Part shown: piece after piece, positions 32,440-44,560 of the stretch
Position numbering within the stretch: position 1 is the first letter of the stretch
How the letters are laid out: the number at the start of each line of letters is the position of its first letter
DNA from: Linnemannia hyalina
Lineage: Eukaryota; Mortierellomycota; Mortierellomycetes; Mortierellales; Mortierellaceae
DNA length: 64,000 nt
Reading direction: 5' to 3'
Assembly: GCA_019671135.1 (NCBI GenBank)
Contig: JAHRHY010000008.1
Coordinates: 868,001 to 932,000, forward strand
Notes under the pieces: generated by a model
Database searches by the model: none
Told to the model about the DNA's origin: nothing
Seen by the model: only the letters and a program-made list of their open reading frames with translations
Made by a program: the position numbers and the translations under genes

Positions 32440-33534
32440 ACTTGTGCGCACGCATGAATGGTGTATTCGCAGTCAAGGATAACAAGATGTATTGGAACTC
32501 GACGTTGTATTTGACGAGGAGACCGAAAAGTACCACAACAACTTTCGGACGACGGATTGGGGCGGAGACGCGGATAGTATGTGTAATGACGTTCGAGACT
32601 TTCCTATCCTTGGAGGCGATGGCACCCTCACTATTGGAGATGTGATCGACAAGATGCGCAAGGGCCAAATGACAAAAGTCATGTTGGAGGAGAAGGTATG
32701 TGACACCTGGTACCATTGCAGGACCGTCTTGATTGGCGATGGCGAGTCTCTCTTGCTTGTCACCCTATGTTGTCTTTAATTGCCCCTCTCTGATTGTACT
32801 GACCCCCCTGTTTTATTTGTATCGATCTCGTTTGTATTAGCATGCCTCAAGATAATTCTCCTTCGCATTATTGTACTCACACCCAAGAGATCCATTCACA
32901 GGGATAGACAAGACACTAACACTACTCTACTTCTTCAATCCTTGTATTTGTGTTGTGCTTCAGTTACACCCAGCTGGCGCCCAAGGCGCGAATATGGCGA
33001 TTCAGGATGCAGTGGCGCTCGCAAACTGGATCAATGTGATCGCAACTCCACAAGTCAAGGATGTCGAAAAGGCGTTCCGGGCGTACAAGGAGGAACGACA
33101 TACAGCCGCACAAGTAGCTAATACTCTGTCCAAAAGTATGTGCAGGTTCTACGGCAAGGTTGGTGATCTTGCCCCATTTCTTTCTGTGAATTTTTTTTTT
33201 GGTGGGCGATTTTTTTTTCCTATCCCTTTCTAAGGTCTGATCCTCTTGAACATCTTCCTCTCCATCCCACACAACCGACATTAGCGCACTTATTACGCGC
33301 TTCATTGCCAAGAACATACCCTTGTGGATGTGGGAATACGTGATGGTGGCTATGGTGCGAAACAGGCCCCAGGTCTCGTTTCTGCCGTTTGTACAGGACC
33401 ATGGAACGGTCAAGCCTGCCGAGTTGAACAGCTACCGCGAGACATTGAAGATCCGGGCCAGGGTGGCAGAGAGAGCGGCAGGGATGGAATCAGAGGCAGG
33501 AGCATCTGCTGAGGTCAATGCCACGGTGGTATGA
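32440..33534 (+). pseudogene. FAD-dependent monooxygenase relic A (3' half)
   Basis: The frame pieces resemble the C-terminal half of a salicylate-hydroxylase-like flavoprotein. KDNKMYWN is followed, after a frame change near 32494, by VVFDEETEKYHNNFRTTDWG and then LTIGDVIDKMRKGQMTKVML. Next come DTWYHCRTVLIGD, the start of the conserved FAD-binding GD motif, and after a gap LHPAGAQGANMAIQDAVALA (32963-33021), the DG/GANxAIQDA part. A terminal segment (IPLWMWEYVMVAM...SFLPFVQDHGTV) ends at 33534. The N-terminal GxGxxG dinucleotide fold is missing, and the residues expected between GD and LHPAG are not found. The gene therefore looks truncated and frame-broken. Normal members are about 400-480 residues. 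Confidence 0.75.
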
Positions 33535-34232
33535 GTCAGGTCGTGGGCGCTAGTTTGTTGGGGATGATGCCTCCTTCCATGACGACTCGAGTGTTAGATG
33601 TGTGTGGGTGGATGGCCTTGAGTTGCACGGGGGTCGAGGCGTGAGAGGGTAGGGGAGCCGGGATAGTAAGATAAAAAGAAAAGTATGTGCGTGGCGTAGT
33701 GAGGAGTAAAGAGTGGAAAAAATATAGAAAAAAAGAAAGGAAGGAGGAAAGGAAGAAAGAAGGAGAGAAAGAAGAAAGAAGGTGTTGAAAAAGGAAAGTG
33801 GGAGAGAGAGTTTTATATACCTCTCCATCCTGGTGAGGGATCAAAGGCAGCCTCTCCTTTGTCTCAAACGCGTCCTTGTCCTATCTATCAGTCGGTCGCG
33901 TATAGTAGTAACCTTATGTGACCCTCAGGCACGATCGCAACCCTGTCACGTTCTTCGTTCACATGTCATCCGTTCTTCTTTTACTCAGGCTGAGTACAGT
34001 TGGTTCTAATCTTTCTCTCCTTCACAACTCATAGCTGAAAAGTAATAGATCGTTTGTCGTTCTTAGCCCACCTGTTCGTGTTCTGAGCAAATCCAGGGGG
34101 CGGAGCTTCAGGACGGTCACTTGCTCACTTTTTTTTTCTAAGACACCCCTTTTGCTTCTTCACCCCTTTCTTTCCTTTGTTCTCGAATCTCCTTCCCATC
34201 ACTGCGCCATCAACAACAGCAACAACTCGGCC
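33535..34232. other. Intergenic, right edge of the accessory island and ATE1 promoter
   Basis: A purine-rich block (33660-33800, GAAAGGAAGG type) is followed by the ATE1 leader, which is pyrimidine-rich (34130-34200) and CAA-rich just before the ATG. No gene was seen. Confidence 0.5.
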
Positions 34233-36703
34233 ATGCTACTGAATGACTTTAGCGTCATCACCCCCTACGGCACCAATGTCTCCTCTTGTGGCTACTGCAA
34301 ATCCACTGGAGGATCACACACCTATGGCATGTCTGCTCACCTCATGACCTGCAAGGTAACTTAGTCAAGCATTCACTCTTTGCATTAAAGTCTCTTGCTC
34401 AACGCCTTCGCCAACGGGTTCCCTTTTGAATGAGCGTAAGGGTGGTAACAGTTCTTCTAACTACTCCCTGTGTTACTGGTTGTCGCACTCTAGGACTACC
34501 AAGCGCTCGTTAACCGAGGATGGAGAAGGTGAGACACAAGATCTTTCGAGGAGCTGTGTGGCAACAGGCGTGGATTTACTACTCAGCGATCAATTAAACT
34601 CTTGACTGACCTTGCGCCTGTTTGTGTATTTTGCGAATAGGTCTGGGAGGTACCTGTACAAGCCCAACCTGAGAGACAGCTGCTGCCCGCAGTACACCAT
34701 CAGGTAAAGACACCCATTCTGGGCTACGTGACACCCCGATGATCCCCACAAAACGAAATTATCCCACGCTAACTCTCTTTTTTACGATCCGTTAGGATGA
34801 GAGCCAACGATTTCGAGGCGTCCAAACACCAAAGGCAGATCGTCAACAGATTCAACAACTTTGTTCAGGAAGGCGATGACAACTTTGACAAGGACATTGC
34901 TGCGCGTCAGAAGGAGAGTCAGGCGACTGAGAAAGGCGGAGCTGGAAAGACCAAGCCAGAAGCCGGATTGGAAACAGCAGCGACCGAGGCGTCTTCATCA
35001 GCGGCGGAGACAGCGGCGCCAACACCTACGAGCAAGAAGCAGAAGCCGAGAAAGGCGCCCAAGAATGTGGCGACGGACCTGCGGACTCGGATTCGGTCGT
35101 CAGAGTACCTTCTTTCCCCTGATATCACCTCGTGGAAACACCGTCTGCGAGTATGTTATTTTGGTCTCGCAATTAATTGCAAAGGAGGTTTCTGAACAGA
35201 AAACAAGATCAGGGCGTAACAGGCGTAACAATTAACGCTTTTTTTTTTATTTCAATTGACATGTCTCGATATAGATCAAATTAGAGCCATCATCTTTTAC
35301 GGAGGAAAAGCACGCCCTGTACACAAAGTACCAGATGGAAGTCCACCACGAGCCCCGGTCCAAGTGTCAGCCCAAGAGTTTCACCAACTTCCTCATCGAC
35401 TCGCCTCTGACTGCGACCAAGCCGGATGACTGGACAGAGGAGGATCCAGGATACGGATCGTTCCACCAATGCTACTACCTGGACGAAAAGCTGATTGCCG
35501 TCTCGGTGATTGACATTCTGCCATCGTGTGTGTCGGCAGTCTACTATTTCTACGACCCCGATTACTCCGTCCTGTCGTTGGGCAAGTACAGTGCCCAGAG
35601 AGAGATTGCGCTCGTTCAGGAGTTGAGCGCCAAGCCAGGATACGAGGATCTCAAGTTTTATTACATGGGTATGTAGGATACTCGTGGTTGTTAATGTTGG
35701 GGCGCTAGTTATTGATTTGTATCTCGTCAATTAACAATTGCACTTTGATCTTTCCTGCAATTAGGTTTCTATATTTTCACCTGTCAGAAGATGACCTACA
35801 AGGGCCAGTTCCATCCTTCGTACCTTCTGGATCCTGTAAGTCAAAGAAACACGCGCGTGTGTTTTGTCAGTTCGCAATACCTCTTCCCGCAGAACAAAAC
35901 ACTAATGGTCTTGAGTTGTATTTTTGACATAGGAAACATACAACTGGATCGAGTTCAAAAAGTGCCAGGAGATCCTCAAGGACCAGAGATACAGCACGTT
36001 TGAGCACCCCACACCACTGGATCCCTTGTTTGAAGCAAAGATCCAATCCATCATCGACAAGAAGCAAGGTGCGTCCTCCAAATCGAGCGGTGACGACGAT
36101 GATGACGACGACGAAGATGAAGATGGCGATGATGACGAGGACGGCTGGGACAGTGTGGCCGAAGAGGATGACGAGTTTGATCTAGATCCGGATGAGTTCA
36201 ATGCTCGGGCGGTCGACAACTCGGACGACGAAGTGGAGGACTTTGTTGAAGGAGGAAGTGATCGCAAGAAGAAGAAACTGGACACTGAGCACGAAAAAGT
36301 TGACGGAGTTGATAAGGCAGAGAAGGAGGCCAAGGCTGCCAAGGCTGCCAAGAAGGCTCGGAGAAAGGAGATGGACAGGGTCTTCAAGGAGATCACGGCG
36401 CGGCCTGCTCCGGGCTGCTTGGACACGAAGGCTGTTACTCAGTTAACATTGGTGAACGTTCTGTGCTTGACTGACAAGAACGCATTGCGCCCCGTTGTGG
36501 TAAGTCATTTGTTCGCGTTCTCAATTTTTGTGTCGTTATGAACTCATGGCGTGCCTGAGGCTGTCACTGATCAAACACTGTTCGTTCCTTCTTAGGCTAT
36601 TGACGCTTACAAGAGCCACAAGGAGTTGCGGAGCGTCATTGCAGAGTACTACTGTCAAGTCGGAGAAGAGCTCGCCAACTCCATGATCCTCTACGTGCGC
36701 TGA
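34233..36703 (+). CDS. ATE1: Arginyl-tRNA-protein transferase (ATE1)
   Basis: ATE1 adds arginine to acidic or oxidised N-termini, marking proteins for the Arg/N-degron pathway. Eight exons (34233-34355, 34494-34528, 34641-34703, 34796-35150, 35275-35668, 35765-35835, 35933-36499 and 36596-36703) sum to 571 residues. The N-terminal domain has the conserved Cys set: CGYC at about residue 19, and CCPQY at about residue 68 across exons 1-3. Fungal and animal ATE1 use these Cys to hold an iron-sulfur cluster. The C-terminal GNAT-like domain begins FTEEKHALYTKYQMEVHHE and includes SVSAVYYFYDPDYSVLSLGK-like sequence and MTYKGQFHPSYLLDP. A long Asp/Glu-rich insert (about 36088-36255) and a Lys-rich helix split the C-terminal part. 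The last exon (IDAYKSHKEL...) is short. Confidence 0.95.
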
Positions 36704-36835
36704 GTTGTGAACGACAGTACCGTGGCAGCAGATAGTCGCGAAATACAATGGCGTTTATTACTGTATGAAGGGGTGGGTTGTCCTTGGTCCCGATGTATCA
36801 ATTGTAGTTCCTGTGTTCTAATGAGGTGAATGTCG

Positions 36836-38627
36836 TTAAACTGCATGGATCTTTGCAGGTTCCACGATTTCGTCGTCAACTATCGAGGATAAGAACACGA
36901 GTGTTAGAGTGTGTGCCTAGGCAAAGTACAAACTAGTCAGGGATACGTTGAGAAAATTAAATGTGATTTACCTTGACGACGGAAGATGGTGATCTCCTGC
37001 TGCTTGAAGTAGCGTCTGTTCTCCTCGTCGACAAGAACCAAGTTCAAGTAGTAGCGTGCAGAGAACTTCATGTTGACTAGTTTGTTCAAAGTGGTGCAAC
37101 AAAATGGCATCAGTACCAAAGGCGATCAAGCAGTATTTGGTCCGCAAGCAATTGTGTCCATTCAGACGAGCAGCTTACCATCGCGGAAGGTAGGGGTGAG
37201 CTCGAAACCACCCAAGAAGAGGCGAATGGGAATAGTCTCTCCACGAACGGGTGCGCCATCCATGATTTCGAACTTTGTAATCGTTTCGCTTTCGTTGTAC
37301 TGGTTGGGTGGTGCTCCGGTGGTTTCCCGACGGATAATTGAGAGTTCCATGTGCTTGACCTTGATGCGGACCAAAAGGAAATAGATCTTGCCGACAATAA
37401 CGTCCTTCAAGTGGTATCTATCGGTCGGAGGGGAAAATTGTTAGACGTGTTGTTTGACGCGCTACTAAGCAAGCACGAAAAACGCAATGCAAACCACAAA
37501 GTGTTGGCGGTACCTAGATTTGTTGTATTCGAACTCGATGTGGAGGCAGTCCTCGATTCCGACCTCCATCTTAATCGAGTTGTTGCCGTCTGGGGGCATG
37601 ACATACGAGTGCACCCAGATGTCCTGCTCCTTGACCACATCAGCCATTCGGCGCAGAATCGTAACTCTCACAAAGTATCTATATTGTTTCGAAGGAAAAA
37701 CAAATATCCGTGTCGTCAATTAAAAGGTTGATCCAGGCGTGCCGATCTTCCAATTCAAAAGTCATGTTGATCTTTGAAAAAGTGCTCCTTAGTTACCTCA
37801 GCTTGACATTGATGCCGTGATAGCTCTCATACTGCTTCTCGATGTTCTTGAACTCAAAGTCAAAGTCGGCGTTGTTGCGGAGCTCTCCAGGCACAGCCAA
37901 TTCCTGTTGAATCGTCCTGAACTCGTAATGGTTTCCACGGTCGTAGAACATTTCTATCATGACACCATGACGAGGAATGTATCTTGGCGTTAGAATTTGT
38001 GGTCCATTAGTAAAAATACTAATATTAACGCATGGACATAAGACGATCGACTTTTGTATAATTTGTGTACCTATGCTTCCAACGAATTCGACCTTGATGC
38101 CGTTGTGCTCGACCTTCTTGTTGTCCCTAACCCTGATATTGATCTAGCAATTGAGAAAGGGCAAAGTATCGTGTCAGGTTATTCTCGTTACCAGGACTTC
38201 AAAATGCTCAGATGCAAGTCTCCCATAGGTCGTGTACTTTTGCATGGCGTGAAGATGCCAAGTGATGGGCAAAGTAGGAATGGCACAGCTATGACACGGG
38301 GGGGGGACGTGTTCGCGTTTCTTTTTTTCGTTCCTGATTTACCTTTCCAGCAACGGTCTCGCCATCAAAGTAGAGGGGGTATTTTTCGCGCTTGTCCTTG
38401 TCGACCTTGGCCTCGATTTGCTTGCGCTGTTCTTGACCGTTGAAGTGAATGTCGATGTCTATTGGGGCCGAGAGGCCGAAGAGACTCTTTTTTGGGAAAA
38501 GAGGCGGGAGAGGGAAAGAAGGTCAAGGCGTTGTGCATGTCGAAGGTGAACGAGAAGAGAATGAGGAATGACGTGAGTGAGAGATGTTTGCATGATAGAG
38601 GACGAGGAGAGGGAAACTCACAGCCAT
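36836..38627 (-). CDS. VPS26: Retromer subunit VPS26
   Basis: VPS26 is the arrestin-like subunit of the retromer core and retrieves cargo from endosomes to the Golgi. Eight exons (38622-38627, 38343-38486, 38071-38143, 37797-37953, 37514-37678, 37179-37417, 36972-37076 and 36836-36879) sum to 310 residues. The first coding exon is just ATG GCT, joined to SLFGLSAPIDIDI. A Met two codons further upstream (38631-38633) is also possible. Family landmarks are KREKYPLYFDGETVAGK, then ELRNNADFDFEF, YFVRVTILRR, the Asp-Cys-Leu-His patch EDCLHIEFEYNKS, HMELSIIRRETTG, then IPIRLFLGGFELTPTF and NMKFSARYYLNLVLVDEENR. The C-terminal tail is short (EIVEPAKIHAV). It is convergent with ATE1 (132 bp) and divergent from the M28 protease gene. 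Confidence 0.96.
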
Positions 38628-38633
38628 GACCAT

Positions 38634-39217
38634 GTTTGAAGTGAGTTAGGAACGCAACCAAGCGTGGGAGAGGGGGAGAGGGAATGGGGTAAGGTAAGGT
38701 GTCTGTGTGAAGGGAGAAGGAGCAGAAGAAGAAGCAGAAGAAGCAGAAGCACAAGCTTCATTGTCTACTTGTGATCGCATGTGCTGCGATTGCCACTCGA
38801 TGTACTGTTTCTGTCTGTGTCCTCAGAAGACCCTTGTTCTTTTTGCCCTTTGCTTCCTTTCCAACCACCACCGCCTCCTCCTCCCCTTCGACTGGCGTGC
38901 GTAAAAAGGTAACAACCCACGGTCCACCTTCTGGTCTCTCTTTTTTTTTTTCTTTCTTTCCACACCTCTCGTCACCCATCCGTCCTCCCTCCCTTCTCAC
39001 CGCTACTGCTATTCATCCTCACATCCCTCACTCTCATACACCCCCCTCACACCTGCGATTGCGACCGTCCCTTTTGCATGGTACACGCTCATGCCCACCC
39101 TTTCTTTTTCTCACTCTCATCGCTCTGAAAAGAGGACACAAACACGTTTTTATTAACAGCTAGACACTTCGTTTACAGTCTACGATACACAAGAGAAAAG
39201 TTAGCAAGGGCAAGGAT
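38634..39217. promoter_or_regulatory. Divergent promoter between VPS26 and the vacuolar protease gene
   Basis: About 580 bp between start codons. The right half is C/T-rich with T-runs (38940-38960) and ends in a purine-rich patch before the ATG at 39218. No TATA box is clear. Confidence 0.5.
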
Positions 39218-42200
39218 ATGTCACAAAACCAGAACAACTCTGACGATGCCCATGACAGGCGCCTTGAGGACCCCACCGAGGAATCGCCCTTGCTCCAGTC
39301 CTCCCCAAAGCCCGACTCCCGTCCCGCCACCGCTTTAATTAACCAGGGCTCCTGGCGTCGCATGGCCGGTGTCTTCCTCCTTATGACCGTCTCCTACCTC
39401 GTCATTGGTGCCATCGTCAGCTACAAGAGACTCTCCCTCCCCGCGCCCATGTCTGTCGCCGATGCTGTCAGGCCTAATGATTTCTCGGCCGAGTGGGCTT
39501 GGCAACATCTGGAGCAGATTGCCCAAAAACCCCATCCCATCAATTCGCGTGAGAACGTCCGCATTCGCGAGTATCTCGTCCAGACCGTCAAGGGGCTTCA
39601 GAAGGAGGCCCAGCTGTTGAACCAGACTATTGAATTAGGTGTTGACGACGTTCATCTGACGCAGACCAGGAACTACCTTGGCAACGTCTCCCGTCTGGAG
39701 TATTACGAATCGTCGAATGTTCTTGTTCGGGTTGTTGGTACCGAAGGCCGAGCTGAGGGCAGCCTAACGGGTTATGCTGAGGCGGTTGTTGTGGATGCTC
39801 ACTATGGTAAGCAAGCTAGCGCTATTACAAAAGTGGGTGAAATAGGATAAGACTCCAGTGGTCGAAGCGCGGGATGGTGTCTGAAAGAGGCAAAAGTGGA
39901 GTATCTGTCATCTCAATTGGATATTATGCTTTGATCCGGCGAATCTTTGCCAGCCATCCTGTCCTAATCCGGACATCAAGTGAACAAGAACGCGAAGAGC
40001 GTTTTTTTGGATCTTTTTCTACACGCTTTATGACACTTTCTTTGCTAAACAAACTATCAACACTCTTTCTCCTTTTTTCTCTTTTGCTCATCGCATCGCC
40101 TTCTAACTACTTTAGACTCGGTCTTGATTGGTCATGGTGCTACCGACGACGGCATCGGTGTATCCGTCTGCTTGGAGGTAAAAAAAAAATGCCCGCGAAC
40201 AGAAAGGGTTTCCTTGATGATCGACTATACCTCGCTTTTAGCTTTGGTGTAACAGTCGAGATGGAATTCTTCCGGAAAATTGACCAAACGACCATTTTCT
40301 CCTTGCACCCACATAGATGATTCGTAACCTCATCAACCACCCCGTCAAGCACAACGTTATCTTCAACATCAACAACGGTGAGGAGGTCGGCCTTTATGGA
40401 GCCGCCGCCTTCATGAAGCACCCTTGGTCCAAGGATGTCAAGGCCTTCGTCAACCTCGGTAAGTCTCGTCCCTAACCCTTGGTGCCTCTTTCTTTTCAGA
40501 TGTCATTGACAACACCTAACATCATGTCCATTTTAATCTTCATACATACTTGTAGAGGGAGCTGGTGCCGGTGGACGCGCTCTGCTTTTCCGTGCTAGCA
40601 ACCAGGCCCTCGCTCATGCCTACAGCAAGGACGGCAACTCGCCTCATGCTAACGTCTTCGGTAACGACATCTTTAAGCTCGGTCTCATCAAGAGGTAAGC
40701 AGCATACTTCTACACATCTGTCCTTTGTAATGTGTTTTTGCGCGTTCTCTTCCAGCACCCACGCTAACATCGTCCACTTCCGTCCTTGTTCATAGTGGTA
40801 CCGACTTTTCCGTCTACACTGGCAGCAACATCCCTGGAGTTGACATTGCATTCTACAGTCGCAGAGCCTTCTACCACACTCTCCACGATGACATTGAGCA
40901 CACCTCTAAGGGATCTGTTCAGCACATGGGGATCACTGGATTGAACACGGTCCGCAACATTGCCGACTCGGACTACTTGATCAAACCCAAGAAGATTGTT
41001 AGCTCCGAGGCTTCGATCTACTACGACATTGCAGGGTTCTTCATGCTGACCTACTCGTTCAACACTTACCTGACCCTAAACTACAACTTGCTCATCATCG
41101 CACCCATCTTTGTTGCTTGGGCCGTCATCTCGTCCGCCAAGCATGGCCTAACCTTGGGCATCGTTCTGAGAAGCTACCTGTCCTTGATCATCAGCTTTGT
41201 GGTGGCCATTATCTCCTCGGTAATCTTTGCCAAGATTTTGGACAGAATCAACCCTATGCTCGTCTATGGTGAGCACTGGTTGGCATTCATGTTCTTTTTC
41301 TTCCAGTGCTGCAACACTATCATTTGCGTCCAGTGGGCCTGGGTCCGTCTTGAGCTCTGGCTCAGAGGTGACAGCTTTGGTCCTCTCGAGGTTGCCCTTG
41401 AGCGTATCCGCGTCGATTCGGAGCAGGTTTCCAACGTTGGCATGGTCCTCTTCTGGTGGACCTTGTTGATCGGTGCTACTGTTATCGGTCGCTCTCAGGA
41501 AATTGGTCTCTTTTACTTCATCAGCTGGTTCACCGTTACTTCGATGATCTCTGCCTACTTTGCGGTGTACCCCAGACGCAGAGGCACCCCCTGGACTCTC
41601 GCTCGTCTCTGGATTAACTTTGTGCCTTTGATGATGGTTCTCGATGTCGCCATTACCAACATGATCGCCATGGGCCAGACCCTTGTTGACGGAACTCCCT
41701 CCTTTGCCAGTAAGTCTCTAATCCGTTAAATGAGCCCCCGATCACATTCCCAGTAAGAAATTGGTATCTAATTATTACTATTCTTTCCTTCTTCCATAGT
41801 TATGGCGCTGTTCTCGCTCTGCGCATTGAACTGCGTGATGCCTTTGATCCCGACGATCCACCGCTCAGCCAATTTCCGCAAGATGGGTCAAGTCAGCTTG
41901 TTCTTTTCCGTGGTCCTGTTGATCTCCTGCTGCATCGTCTTCCCTTACTCGGCCCAGGAGGCTCCCAACAAGCTGGTCTGGCGCCAGATCCACGATCTCG
42001 ACAAGGATACCTCCTATGTGACCGTCAAGACTGTCAACAACCTGGGGACCATCTTGGACATGGTCCCTGCTGCCGCCAAGAAGAGAAAGTGCAGCCCTGA
42101 CCCCGTGAGCAACGGCGCCTTGACTCAGTGCGTTTACTTTGGTGCCACCCCCAAGCTGGTTGTCGAATCCAAGAAGGCTGGTTTTGAAATTATTAAGTCT

Positions 42201-42659
42201 ACAGTCTCAGCCCCCGAGCACCACAAGGAGGTTATTGGCGAGGCTCAGATCGAGGCTAACCATTTGCTCCGTAAGGTTCACGTGAAGTGGACTGCTCTCG
42301 ACTCGAGACTGTGTGCTATCCAGTTCCCATCCAACTCGAGCCTTGTGTCCTTGAAGCTCGCTGGATTTGATGACCCCGATGAGGGTTATCGTACCCCTCA
42401 GGTCGATGCGGCGATCCGTTTGGGCATGACTGCCTTCAAGCGCGACTATGACCAGGAGTATGATTTGGAGGTTGCATATGAGGTCGAGAACGAGGATGCA
42501 CCTGCTCTGGAAGGTATCCTTGCCTGCCTGTACGACGAGTGGGATAACGACCAGATCCCTGCTTTTACTGACATGAAGAACCACCTTCCCCAGTGGGCTT
42601 TGCTTGGTGGTGGAAAGGGACCTGGTCTCCTCACCATCCAGAAACACATCCATGTCTAA
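39218..42659 (+). CDS. Vacuolar membrane M28 metalloprotease (PFF1-like)
   Basis: This is a multispanning vacuolar-membrane protein with a zinc peptidase domain, related to yeast Pff1. Its substrates are poorly known. Six exons (39218-39806, 40116-40177, 40317-40458, 40556-40694, 40796-41709 and 41800-42659) give 901 residues. An acidic N-terminus with a dileucine-like EESPLL precedes TM1 (about 50-69). The M28 domain carries zinc ligands in VDAHYDS and ATDDG, the catalytic pair Glu-Glu in [11 protein letters not shown], and the distal His in [12 protein letters not shown]. After this come about eight hydrophobic segments (for example [17 protein letters not shown] and [15 protein letters not shown]), then a lumenal C-terminal domain of about 220 residues. 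The start is supported by the N-terminal sorting-type motif and the reading frame. Confidence 0.93.
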
Positions 42660-43398
42660 GGTTGATCCATCTTTTTCAATGCAACCACCAATAAACAACC
42701 AGTGCGAGTTCCCTTCAGCCTTGAAAATTGAACGCCCCTAAATTTCGTGTCTGATGATGGAGAGATGGTCAGGGCGAGGTAAGATGATGAAAACATAGAT
42801 CCAGGAATGGTCAATGTTTATTTGTCTCTGTTGGCCACCTGCTTCGCCCAAGGTCACTGTCTTACCTTACTCTTGTAATCTTGTGTGGAGACACTCCACC
42901 GGACTCGATTTTTTCTTGACCTGTCCTTCCTTCATGACAAAGAAAACAAAAAAAAGAAGTACGCGCCTCAGACGGCTTGACAATGGAAGAACAACAAACA
43001 ACAGATAATTATTTTTCCCTTCACATATGCGTGTGCACAAACACTGAGCTTCCATATTGCCAAGGACTGGGGTACATGCCCAGTGCACAGTACGGTTGTC
43101 CATGAGAAAACTCAACAAACGGAAGAACAATGACTAATTCTTTGTTTTCCCATCATCGCACAGCATCACTCATTTGGTTTTACTTCTTCCCACTCTTCTT
43201 TGCGGTGAAAGGGTCAAATGGCGGTTCTTGTTCACGATAGAGACGAAGGAAAAAAAAGGTTCCGCCTCGTCCATACATTGGCACCTTACTCCAACAAAGT
43301 TCTTTACGTCCCTTCCCTTCTCTTTTTTCTTTTTTCGTTCCTTTCACTCCACCTCCTCTTTTCGACACTCCTTCCGTACCCATTACCCTTCCACACAA
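42660..43398. other. Intergenic between the protease gene and FAD relic B
   Basis: 3' region of the protease gene with AATAAA-like ACCAATAAACAACC near 42690, followed by A/T-rich sequence and a C/T-rich leader of the decayed flavoprotein gene (43300-43395). No gene was seen. Confidence 0.5.
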
Positions 43399-44560
43399 TG
43401 CCCATCGTCCTACACGGCCCTAATCTCCCGGTTTACGACACACCTGACCGCAAGCCCCACGGTAACATTATCGGAGCAGGAATAGCCGGTACTCATTCGG
43501 CCACAAAGGAGTAAATTTGATGACAGCAAAGAAATGAACTAGGGTTCTGTCGCTCAACGCGACCATATATATTTCTCTTCTTTTTAGTTAGGCCTCACCT
43601 TGGGCTTTTCTGCTGCAGAAAGCAGGTATCTCTTACGATGTCTTTGAAAAGTCTCCCAAGGCCAAAATTTTTGGTGAGTGCTCGTTTGCCTTGTGGCCCA
43701 AGTGTGTCGTCTGGACCGAGTTCATTTTCATTCTTTGCTTGACTCCTGACACGACCTCGATATATCGATTGAAATAAGAAAGGAGGAGCCCTTTTTCCTC
43801 GCCCCAAACGTTGGGGTCCTTTGTTCGCCCAGATGGGTATCATGGACGAGTACCTGGTCAAGTCGAAGCAGTGCTAGACTACCTCGTCTTTTAACGAAAG
43901 CCGTGAGCAGGACTTTGCGCTTGAATTTTCTCTGAACGAAGAAATGCACGGATCCCTTTCTGGTTTTTTTTTTGGAGGGGGTTTTTTTTTTTTTTTTTTT
44001 TTGGTTTCGATGGCCCCATCCCTCCCACATTCACGTCCATCCTTTTTGATATAGCTCCACTCTGCAGGAAGACAACGCCCTTCCTACCACCCAAGTCAAG
44101 GACCTGGAAAATGCATTCAAACCCCGACGAGCTGACACGCCGCTGCTCTCGTGGCGGAAGCCCACGCTAAAAACATGTGCAAGTTCTGCGGCCATGTTTC
44201 GTTGTTTTTCCTATGATGGCATCGCCTTGCGGGACATGTAAAATGACCTTAAAAACATTAGACACCCCTAACGTGCAAACCCCCCTTCCTTCAACATTTT
44301 CACTTTCTTTTCGATAGGCCATTGACCGCGTTGCATCACTCACGCGGTTTATTTTCAAGAACATGCCCTTCTGGCTTTGGGCCTTTATGATGAGGAAGCA
44401 CATTGGATGTCATCCTCAGGCTTCTTTTTTTGCCCCCTGTGCCCAATACCGGGACGGTCCCGCCAGTCGATCTCCCTAGTTACTGCGAGACAGTGAAGGT
44501 TGTCAAGGCACGAGAGGCAGCAGAAGCTGAGAAGGCGGCTCAGAACGAAGATGTGCAGTA
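43399..44560 (+). pseudogene. FAD-dependent monooxygenase relic B
   Basis: A second decayed flavoprotein gene of the same family as the relic at 32.4-33.5 kb. It keeps the N-terminal start MPIVLHGPNLPVYD and the first dinucleotide-fold strand (NIIGAGIAG, about 43466-43492), then QKAGISYDVFEKSPKAKIF (43616-43672) and FLAPNVGVL (about 43794-43822). A frame change follows, then YLVKSKQC and a stop near 43875. The middle region with the GD motif is missing or unrecognisable. A C-terminal piece, AIDRVASLTRFIFKNMPFWL, is at about 44318-44380. Several frame changes, a T21 tract and in-frame stops separate the pieces. It is clearly inactive. Confidence 0.75.
43982..44002 (+). repeat. Poly-T tract inside FAD relic B
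   Basis: Twenty-one T residues, preceded by a shorter T9 run, interrupt the decayed gene. They may sit in a former intron. Confidence 0.85.
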
